From Gyrodactylus bullatarudis (lineage: Eukaryota; Platyhelminthes; Monogenea; Gyrodactylidea; Gyrodactylidae), in contig SSNU01000119.1 of NCBI GenBank assembly GCA_012064415.1, positions 310,001-374,000 of the forward strand: 64,000 nt of DNA, given 5' to 3'. Shown piece by piece: positions 20,708 to 32,700 of the stretch (positions are counted from its first letter, which is position 1; each line of letters begins with the position of its first letter). The notes under the pieces are model-generated. The model was not told the DNA's origin and made no database searches. It worked only from the letters and a program-made list of their open reading frames with translations. The position numbers and the translations under genes are program-made.

Positions 20708-23700
20708 ATGAGTCAAGAAAATTCAGATTTTTCTAAATCTCTTGAGGACATACTATTGCTACTGGAAACATCCGCCGATGTCAACAACTGCTTAGATATC
20801 TATGTATGATCGTTTTTTTTAACTTCCTAGGATAAGATCAACAATGTCATAAACAAAATCAATGACATTTCCAGTAATTTTAACATTACAAATCTTCTCA
20901 AAATATTTCAAACTTCAATTGAACTTATTATGGATAAAAATATACCGTTGAAGGAAGACTATGTCAATAGTTTGAGTCAATTCCTCAAAAGAAATTCTAA
21001 TCCTGAAATTCTTCATGTCATACTCAGTTACATCTCTAAAAAGCTTCTAGGAAATAACATATGGCGTGAGAATGTTTGTATTCTCCTCAGAGTTCTAAAT
21101 GATTGCTGTTCAAAAGCTCATTCCTCCTCATACTTTTCATTTCAGGGAAATTCACTTTCTGTAATTTTAAAATATATCATGCTTCTTCTTAGTATTTGAA
21201 AATTCCTCCAATTAACAAATGGTACAACGGAAATGGCTGGTCATTCAACATTTGGTTCTCTCTCGATAAAGCCTTCACTGTCGGTCAAGAGAATAAGAGA
21301 CCCGTTCTATTCAGTTTCACAACAAAATCAGGTCTAGGTTACACAGCAAAATTCTTCGGTTCCAGCATTGTCTTGGCTGCTATCAAGTCCAAGGGGAAAG
21401 GATTTCAGCATTGCATCAATATTGAGATTAACCCTGAATCAGTAAGGAAAAATTTTAAATTTCTACTTCATCTCTTTAGTGGTACATGCTAACCCTCGTA
21501 TTCGCCAATCATCAATGGTCCAGGTCCGAATTGTTATGTTACCTAAATGGTACTCTTGTCTCTCAGAGTATCATGAACTGGCAAATTGAGACAAACGAGT
21601 CATTTGATAAATGCTTCATTGGGGCCTCATCTGATGGATCCAAGGAGGATGCTTTCTGTGGACGTATTTCATACTTTTTCTGTGCCTTTGATGTCCTCAA
21701 TCAAATACAAGTTGAGAGTCTATTCAAACTCGGCAAGAATTACTCTGTGAGCATACTTTACCAATGTCATTTATATTAGGGTAACAACTTATTTTTACAA
21801 CTTTTGAATTATACATTTTTGAATGAATTTCACCACGTTCACTAGAAATGCTGATCATTTTCTGAAAATTATCAAACGGCCGAGAATATTGTTTTGGGGG
21901 GAAAATATTTAGAGTGTTCTGGACGTATTCATTCTATTCAGATAATGAATTGAGTTCTTGTCTAAAATTTCATCTTTCCAGGGTTACCTACGCTACGACA
22001 AAGAAGCAATTTATTCCCTCAATGAGACCCAGATAGGTCGTCTCTATGAAGGGAAGAATTTCCCGCAAAACTCTCTGGTATTCTGGTACAGTTCAAACTA
22101 CACCGATGAGAAGCTTGTCCTAAATCTTTGTTATTCAAAGAATATCTCCCATAGTAACCAGGCAACATTGATTTCTGTGGCAAGTGGAACAAATGCTTCC
22201 TTGTTGCCGGATAAGCGAATCATTTCGCATGCCTTTATGCAAGGAGTGAGTAGAAAAATACTGAGTCTGATTTTGATTTTCATATTGCAATGTAGTGTAA
22301 AAGCTGAAAAGTTTAGTTTAGTGCAATTATTTTTAGTTCAAAAGTTAATTTTTTAAGATCTAAAAAAATTGAAAAGTATTATTTTTCAATTTCATGGTAT
22401 TATTTTAATACTTTATCGCGAATTTACAACAAATATCTTATACGAACTACTTACAAGTAAACCAAAAAGAAAATTCGAAAAACCAATTAATGTTTAAATT
22501 AAACTAAAACATTGAGATGCTTTCATATCTTTGAATCTTCAGAGGTATTTTTGAGCTTAGCAAACTGTTAAACGATGAAAATCAGCTCTGTAACTCAAAA
22601 TGATATGTGGTTTCAGATCATTGATATGAATGAAGTATTATTTTAATACCTTATGACTTTGTTGAACCCTGATGATATGGCAGAAAAAATTATAATTTTA
22701 AATGGTTCTTAGAACAGAGGGAAAAGCTGGTTAAAATAATAAGCATTTTAATATTACTTCTTGAGGCTTTAGTTAACAATCATAAATATTATATCTTTTT
22801 TTTATCCAAAAATTCAGCCGTCAGTCAAACTCTAGCTTAGATTCAAGTTACATTTTTACATAAATATAAATATATTTCAACTCATAAAATAGAATGTAGA
22901 GGTTATCCGGACCCAGAGTATCCTCGACTCATTTCTGAGAATCGGGGGAATAAGTCGTCTTCTAGACCTCTATTCGATAATGCCTCAATGGGAACCTCAG
23001 AATAAAACAGAAGAAGAATTCGGGTTCGTTTCAACTCTCATCCCTTTTTAAAAGTTCTTGAATACTTATCTCCTTCTTCATAGTGCCCTTTTGTTTCAAT
23101 TGTCGATGAATTTATTCAGGAACTCTCACATTTTCCGTCGAAAGTTTATCCACCAATCGACGCTCATCGTGTTCACTTCGAACCTGTCCAAATCCACCCT
23201 TGTCAACTCTAGTATTCTCTCCAAGTTTATTACAGAAATTCAGTTCTGGATGAATCTCGTGAAAAAGTATAACGGTATGCGTTCAACGAAACATCGTCTT
23301 CCATTAATCGGAACGAGTTCTGCTAATCAATTAATCGATCAACTTATTGACCTCACCTTTCTCAATAGTCGACTATGGTCAAGAGCCTCTGTTGAAGTGA
23401 GTTCATCTCTTCAAATTTAATCTGATTGTTTAGATTTCTTTTCGACCAATGAGAATGAAGGAAATCTAATGTTAGTATTTCTCTATAGACTCAATTACTG
23501 TTGTATCAGTACTTGTCTACAACGTTTGTGGAAAATCATATAATCCAGAGACCAATTCAAAGGGTATCGGCTGTTGTCCAGTGTCTGGTCACTCTGCGCG
23601 ACCACTTTTGGGTAACCAATGTTAACTCACAATCTGACGATGACTACTCTTTCAAATGTAACTACAAACTCTAAACTCTTAAAAATGTACCGAAAATTAA

Positions 23701-26700
23701 AATGTTAACATTATTTTGTAGGTGTTGAAAGGTCCCTAACTCAAGAGCAATTATACCAGATAAGATCTAACATATTATACTATATCAAGAAATTAATATC
23801 GAATAATAGAGGAATCATTTCAGATGAACTCAAAGCCATTCTCAATTATCTCGCTAATGTTAACGGAGTGAGTATTACACAGTCTAGCAAAATATAACAA
23901 TTTTTTCCTTGATCAGATAGCAGTAAAAAATTCATTCCTAAAAATAAAACTTGAATTGAATTTCAAAATTTCTGAGAATCGATCTGACAAACTGTGTTGT
24001 TTTCTTTGATTTCATTCTTTCCTTCTCTGTGAATGCTAGGCTGAAAACATTCGTGATGTTCTCAATCTCCTGATGGTCCTCATGACAGAGCAGCACGCCA
24101 ATTTAGTGCCGATTTTCGATATGAAACATGGACTCCAAGTTGTATTCAAGTTAATGGCCAATCCAGACGAGAATATCAGGATGCAGGCCTTACGCCTCTT
24201 GGGTCTCTACATTCAATACTGTAAACCAAAGTGAGCTTTCATTTAAGCGTGAAGTTAAACTATTCTGTGTATCCACTAGTTCATTCAGATATTCCCTACC
24301 AAATGGGCAAGTTTAACTCTCTGAGGGTATAATAGCTATCAATCAGTGGCCTTAATTTTTTATCAATAATGCTCTATTCATGATTTCACTTTTCCCATGT
24401 TATGTATACAAACTCTCAAATCTCAAATGTTGATTTATCAAATTTCTAGGAGAAAGAAAGCCTCAATGGATTACTATCAACTGTTCCCAATGATTATTGA
24501 TCGGATCCTGTTAAATTCTACCGAGTTGACTACCTCAATTTACTATGCGCTCTTTGAAATTCTTGTGGAAAAGGTGACCGTTTCATCACCGGAAATAAAC
24601 CTTGTTGTCCCACAGACAAGATTCAACATTGAAAACCCAGGCAAGTCTCTTGTCTCTTATTTTATCACATAGTTCACATACGATCAATATTTACTTCTTA
24701 TCATTTATCTAACCAAAACCAGCTAAAGGTTTTAAAAAAATCTCATTTTTTCATCTAGCCTTCTCAAGATTTCTTTGGAAATCCATTCAAAAGGCACACG
24801 AATTTTTTTATTTTCTTTGTCCAACAATGACCCGAAAAGTAACACTGAAAGTATAATAAAATTTCGAATCGATTAGATGATTATTTCAAACATAGAAAGA
24901 CTATTAAAGGATATAGAATAGGGTAATAGAAAATTTTATTTTCCCCGAACAATCTTCTATGCCTTAACCAAAAATTGATGTTTCTACGCACAAAGAACAC
25001 ATTTTTGAAAGTCAAAATTAAAATTTTTCATGTTCTGATATACATAAATCCCATTCTCCCTAAAATCATAAAAATTTTTCATAATTTCCCACGAATTTCT
25101 TTCACATGTGAAAAAAGACTCAATTTTTACTATAGGCCCTATTTTTATTCAAAATGTAGGAAAAAGAAATCAAAAATCTTAATTTTGTCCTTTCTCGTAG
25201 TAAAATTCATTGAAAAAATCTTGGCGCGTGTTCAAAAATTGTCATTTTCAATCGAGATTTTGTATATCAGAACAAACTCGAAAACGTATGATTTTATAGG
25301 AAAAAATGTTCAGTTTTCGATAATCTTCAGAATGAGATTAAGGCTGGGAAAAGTTGAAAAATTTGGCCTACTCTACTAAAGAATTTAGTCAAATATATTT
25401 GTTTTTCCTTTTGAGTAAACAATTTCGATCATAAACTTTTCCTTTAGCCATACTCAAAGTGATCTCTGAACTGCTCTTTCAATCGGAAAAGACCAAAGGC
25501 TCGAATGTCTTGAAGAGGACTTTTCTGGAACATGTCAACATCCTTATTAGAGAGAATGCCAACAATCGCAGGTGCATTCTTCAGATGCCAGTCTGGCAAG
25601 ATTGGCTATTTAAACTCTGTCGAAATGACGATGATTGCCAAATAAATGTGGAATGTACAAGCTTAGTTATTGAGATAATGGACCGATTACTCTTCCATGC
25701 ATTGCGCCATGAACTGGGTGGTTGGCGTGTTTGGCTAGACACACTGGCAATTGCCTTTAATACATTTAGCAAGGGTGATAGTGTTGACGAGTCTAACCAG
25801 ATTAATTCACAACCGGGCGTAGAACAGTCTAATGATTTTGATAACTCCAATCCAGAAAACATTGACGGTGAAACAAAGAATGATCTGGAAAATAGTGATC
25901 TAGGCAATCCTAAACAATTATCACCAAGGATTAATGAAAGGTTGCATTCTGAAAAAAGTAGGTTTCAGTTTTTGTTCTTTCAACCAATTTCTTGAAAAAA
26001 GGGTCAACAGCTCTTTTTTAAAGAGTAAGGCCCTTGGACATTTGTCTTACACGTAGCCTTGAAATAGTTTAGAATTGTTTTTTCAAACCAAGTTACACTT
26101 ATGCTCCTTTTGGAAATTAAAATACTTTGAGCTATCGCAAAATTTCAATATTCATACGGTCTACTAACAACTCCTCGTATGTCATACTTTATTCAATTGA
26201 GCATGAAGTATTTCATCATTGTTCTCAACATTGAGAACCCATCTCACCATCTTGTTACTCTTGATAGTCCTGACAATGCCAAATAAATAGCTGGTTAATC
26301 TTGATACCTTTCAGCAAGTCTAATAAACCTGTATGACATTTCATTACACTGTTCAGCAAAAATTTTGTATTATTTTGATTTTTTGATATCTTATAGATTC
26401 TGATGCGCTGAATTTAATGGTGTAAACCGTTATCATATATGTGTCATATGATACACCAATATGTAGCTAAATAACTCTTCTTTCTAAATAGTTTTATCAG
26501 AGTATGGTTAACAGATTTTTTTGAGTAAAAAATCAGCGTCAAAGCTCAAAAATTTGAGCATTTTATAATAATTTTGTTATGCATTTGTTTAATATGATAA
26601 AATTTAGTATGTGCTGATCAGAAATTCCATGCTGATTCTAAATCTGTTCTCATTTTTTTTCTACGATTTTTTCTAAGGAAGATATCAAGGTTTTAATTTA

Positions 26701-29700
26701 CACCATAATACACCCAATATACCATCCAGAAGGGGAGGGGGGCTTATACATGGAATGAAGAAAAAAACATGCTAACAATCATGAACACAGTCCCCCCCTT
26801 TCCTTGTTCAATTTATTATCTTTGATAACTCAATTTTTGCGCACTTTTTATTTCACTCGGGCTTGTAAAGATAAAAATAGATGTTTTTTTCACAGGATTG
26901 AATACTCATCTCATTGTTTTTTTGCTAGGCTTATAATTTTCTCAAACCTAGGCTTATCTCTTTCGAAAATTTGACAAAGTTTTTTGAAACATATTTTATT
27001 TAATGGCAAATCAGCCAACAATGGTCTGCTAGTAGGCCTTGATTTTTGTTGGAGTTAAACCTTTTTTCCATCCTCATGAGCTCTTGATGGGCTCTTTCAC
27101 CATGTTGATCAGTGGTCTTATCCAAAGGTAATTTATCCCAATGACTCCACAATAGATGTATCTTGTAGCTCATTTTTACATTTATCTTTTTAAACATTTT
27201 AATCATTTTTTCAACCAATGATTTTATTCTAGTACTCCTTTTGAAAGATAAGTTTTTCAATACTTGAATGATTATGTCTAACGTTTTTTTCTGATTTTGA
27301 TTTAAAACATCAAAAGCATTTACAAGCCCGAGTGAAATAAAAAGTGCGCAAAAATTGAGTTATCAAAGATAATAAATTGAACAAGGAAAGGGGGGGACTG
27401 TGTTCATGATTGTTAGCATGTTTTTTTCTTCATTCCATGTATAAGCCCCCCTCCCCTTCTGGATGGTATATTGGGTGTATTATGGTGTAAATTAAAACCT
27501 TGATATCTTCCTTAGAAAAAATCGTAGAAAAAAAATGAGAACAGATTTAGAATCAGCATGGAATTTCTGATCAGCACATACTAAATTTTATCATATTAAA
27601 CAAATGCATAACAAAATTATTATAAAATGCTCAAATTTTTGAGCTTTGACGCTGATTTTTTACTCAAAAAAATCTGTTAACCATACTCTGATAAAACTAT
27701 TTAGAAAGAAGAGTTATTTAGCTACATATTGGTGTATCATATGACACATATATGTCTTTTATACCGCCACCAGATCACTGAGATTAAAAACACTCGGATC
27801 AAAACTTCAGATCCAATTTTTGTCGAGATTCCCAAATCAATCGAAAAACGGTTTACACCATTAAATTCAGCGCATCAGAATCTATAAGATATCAAAAAAT
27901 CAAAATAATACAAAAAATTCACCTCAAATTTGTCGAACAGTGTTATATATTACCCCTGTATGATAATATTAAAAATTTTAGAATATCTAATTCTATCGTT
28001 GATAATAAATACTGCTACTAGATTTTGTCCGGCAATTGCGTCCTTGACCACCGATTTCATACTTCAAAGGATTAATGGGTTAATTTCCAGGTAAACTTGA
28101 TAGAATATTATAGTGATTAACGTTATATTTCGCCAGGTCTCTTCAGACTCTACGCTGGTTGACATGAATAAAGACAGTCTAACTTCAAAATTCTACATCA
28201 AGTCGATCTAAGTGCCTCCTATAGTGAGAGAATCTATGCTGAACAGCGCAGAAAGCCGCTACATAACGAAATGCAAGCCAGATCTTTGTGTACAGAAGAT
28301 TTTAGCATCAAAACTTGGTTTCAAAGGTCGCGATGTTCATATGAAAAGGAAACAGCTGACAAAAATTATCAAAATTCTGAAACCAAATATCCCACTACCT
28401 CGCGTTAGCTTAACTCAAACGGATAAAAGTGAAAATAATGAGAAGTTGGATGTAGCCGATGATCAAAGAACGAAAAACGCCCATTTACTAAACGAAAGAG
28501 AAGAGGTTCCACTGGTCAGTTACAAATTGATGCATTCCTGAAGAGACAAAAAGTGAAATGAGAAGTGAACCCCCCCCCCTGCTTCGTTGATGCGATTTAC
28601 AATCAGCTCAACCAATGGAATTGCACAAAAATTTCGCATTGTGATAGTATTTATTTATATCAACCAGGGTAGAGTCTGAAGAGACCTGGCGAAATATAAC
28701 GTTAATCACTATAATATACGTCTGTTTTCTCTCGAACCTTCCCCATGAGTTCAGAACCGAATTAATAAAAGGTTTATAAGTTATTTTGTTAACAGTTTCA
28801 AGATGATCAAAGATTCAAATTAATCTAGTTATTTAATCCGATAAAGGTTTTTTAAGCAAGTGGTATTGTATTTTTCTTTAATTCAATGATAAAATTGTAT
28901 GCTGACGTGAATAGTAGTTTACAAATTTCATTCAATTATTATAATTATTGAATGAATTCATGGCTCGAAATTCAAAATAATCATCTGATATCAACTCAAT
29001 AATATTATCATGTAACAAATCAGTCTTGAGACTACCATAAATAACAAGATAAATGGTACAGCATACATTATAATTAATCGTTAGCCTTTCAGCTCAAATT
29101 TTTATCTAAGCAAACCATACTGGTTCAAATTGACAAGCCTTCTTGTTACTTCTTAATGTCAGGTACACAAATTCTCTCTTTTAGAAGCCAATAATAATAG
29201 TCCTTCTCATGTCAACTCAAACTCAAAGAATAAAAGTAAACGTGATCTCAAGGATACCAAGGATCAGTTTACATGGTCATTTGTGCATACGATCCTGCTG
29301 GAGAATTTGTTGCATGCAATTGAAAAGGATTTCAAGTAAGAGAATTGACCTTGAACAATTAGGGTAGTGTTACCATAACTTTTTTGTCCATTTTCTTATC
29401 CTCCAATACTATTCGAGTAATGCATTGACCAATGAAATTCGTTTAAGGCCCTGAGCATTTGTATTACACTTGTGTAAAATTTATAATCATATAAATTTAT
29501 ATATTCTGACACGATTAGAAAGCATCCTGGACAAATAGAGAAAATAAGGCAAGTTTTACACAGCAGTGCCTAATGATTTGCACCATTTCATATTACGCAC
29601 ACGAAAACACTTTTCAAAATTCGATTCTGCCTATTTCATTAAAAAAACATGGTTGAGTCCACTCTAATCTAATTGGTAGATTCCCCATTCACGAGAATGG

Positions 29701-32700
29701 CCAATCAAATTGAAGCACTTCACTTTACCCCAGTTCACTTTCTACTGCACACTTTTTATTCGAATAAGTAAATGGATAGATTGTCTCTAACACCTTGGTG
29801 AAATAAATGTTTTAAATGTTATTCCAATATGTAGATAAATTACTATTACTTTTTTAATACACTTTTGAACATTTGAATTTTCATCTCTCCAGGACGGTAG
29901 TTGACCATCGTAAGAAGAGATCTAGCCAAGTCAAAGTTCAAGGACCTATTGATGCAAAGGCTGAACCAGAATCAGTGGTTGAGAATGACTCCTCCTCATA
30001 CGAGGGACATTCCTTCGATGAAGACGATATTGAAATCATCAATCACAAATTTAAGAATGATCCAGATGCCAAAAGTATAATCTTCTACCTGAACGAGGAA
30101 TCAAATCGTAATTATGTTAACAATCTTATACATTTCACCTTGCACCTGAGCGATATTCTTGTATGCTCTGTTGGCGGCCTTCTTCCCCTCTTGGCTCATG
30201 TTTTGAATAAAAAGTCAGAGATTGAAGTTTTGGATCGTTTCGAAGGCCTCTCAATGGTCCAAGGCTTCGAATTCCTCATGAGAATTGGGCATATTGTGGA
30301 TTTTGTTGTATTCCATACCAACACCAATTTGAGGGACATTGAAAAAGAACGAAACATGGCTAGAGGAATGTTGATTCGTCAAATCTTTAGGATTTATGCT
30401 GTACTTTCTCTGAGAAATTGCATCGAGCTCTACTATGAGCATGTTCTTCCACCCAAGAAGATTATCCAACACTTTGTGCAGGTGGACAAGGGATTCATCA
30501 ACTTTGATTCCGACCAATGCGATCAGGACGTCAACTCAATTGAGCTGGCACCCAAAATCAGTTGTGATGGAAAATCGAAGCTTGACCTTCTCAAATTACG
30601 CATAACCAACCTGTGTAAAAGGCCTTTGTTACCAATGAATTGCAATGAGCGTATTATTCGCAATAATGTCCTGGATCAGAAACCCTTTTCAGATTACCTC
30701 TCAGATTATTCCAACCATCTTCGCTATCTCCTCTTTAGTGTAAAGCCAATCTTTTCCTGGAACAATGAGTCAATGGTAAGTTAGATATGTATTAACTTTA
30801 TCTTTAGAAAAGTTCCCTTGAACGTTCTGTAATCAATCCAATACAAGAAAAAGAGTCGCTCCTCCAAGAGCTGGACATTATACGTCTCCATAACATCATT
30901 TATATTCACGAGGTTTGTTTGAAAATAACATACTATAATATATATATTCGATAAGATCTAACTTGTCTCAATTAATTGCAGGATCGTAATAAGGAATCTG
31001 CCACAATTATCTTGTCCATGGTTTATTTCCTCTCAGTGCTAATCGTATCAAAGTATCGCGAAATTCTTTACAACAATCAAACAGACTCGCCCACCGAGAA
31101 CCAATCAATTATTAGCAGTAATGAACCCGATGAGATTAACTCGGATAACAAACGTAGGTTTTTGTTATTCCCCTAAAGTTTTCCATTTGTTAATTCGCTT
31201 TGTAGAATTAGAACAATTAAAGATCAACAATCTCACGCCAAGCTCAAGTGACCGTGGCCCGGACCTGGTCTACTCATTGGAAAGATGGCTCGGCGAGGTT
31301 GCCAATTTCCTCCGGGAGATCATTCTCAGTTTTGCCAGCCAAATCTCGAAGACCCTTATCGGATCTCATGGCCAAGAGTTGATTACCGAGGCCTTTTCTA
31401 ACATTGTCAAAATGGAGTCTGTTAGTAGCCTTTCTGTGGAATTTGTCATGCTCCTTTGTTCCCAAGTAAGTTAAAACTATCTTGATATTTGATTTTTTCT
31501 TTACCAAAATACTTTTCAATCCACTAGGAATGGCAGAATTCCCTACAAAAATATGCTGGCCTCTCCTTTATCGAGTTGATAAATGAAGGTAACTCGAACA
31601 ATCATGCAACAAGGAATAATGCCACCAAGGTTGCCATTGAAGCCAAAGAAATCATCAAGAGAACCAACAACTTTATCATCAACCGTCATGCAGAATTTGA
31701 AAAAGCATCTGCCTTAAATTTGGCTAGGGGCCGCGAGGAGGATAGAATCTGCAATCGAATCGTTCACCAGAGGCAAATTGAGAATGAAAAAATAACCAAC
31801 TTTCTAACAGAGTCCTTCTTGCGCCTAAAGAAGCTCTCTGATCCCCAGAATAATGACCCAGATTGGTAAGTTCAAAGTTATCTCCGTTCATTGGACCAAC
31901 ATATTCGAATAATAAAACTTAAACCTTGTAGTGACGTCAAATTTCGAAAGTTGGACAACTTAGAAGACGATAGTAGACGTCGTAGAAGACTGATTATAAA
32001 TCCATATGGCTCAAATCATAGGGAAGATGCATATTCCACACTGAATAGTAAAAGTATCAAGAACTCCATTGAGGAAAAGAAAGAAATTCTCGCCAAGATT
32101 ATTAAAATACCTGAGAGATCCCCTGATAATAATCGAGTACCAGAATCAGACTCTCTTTCCGATCCATTGTCAAGAGGGGAAGAAGACGAGAGACAAGAGG
32201 AAACTGAAGATGTCTCAACAACACAGATAGACTCTGAGGACATGTCTCCGGAGAAACCTTTGAAAGATGCGGGGGACCTCTCAATTAGTGATGGCTCTCC
32301 TTATAACTTTGGGTCGTATTGGAGAATCCATAAGAATCGTTGTTATCGTCCTGTCCTCCTCAATGATTGTAAGTCTCCACAATCTGATCACATTGTGTAT
32401 TTTATTATTCCATTTCTTCTATTCAGCTCCGATAGTCTATACAACTGAATGTGTCCTTGTATCCTTGAGTGTGAGAGTTCATGGAACCCTTACTTTAACT
32501 AAACGTGAACTCTACTTTGAAATGATCAAGGACCATCCAAAGAATGCTGAAATCGACCCAAAGGTAATAAAGTTCTCCACGTTTTATGCCACGAAATCTA
32601 AAATTGCACCTGTAACCTCATTCATGATTTTATTGGCCAAGTATTATCCCTTTCTGATCAGAATTATTAAACTTATTAATGTTCAGAAATGCTAAATCTA

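Noticed and set aside
24975..25379. 134-codon open frame, with a similar one at 35485-35775
   Set aside because: Both lie wholly inside copies of the hAT-like MITE. The similarity is that of the repeat itself, the peptide is low-complexity AT-driven sequence, and the other copies are full of stops.
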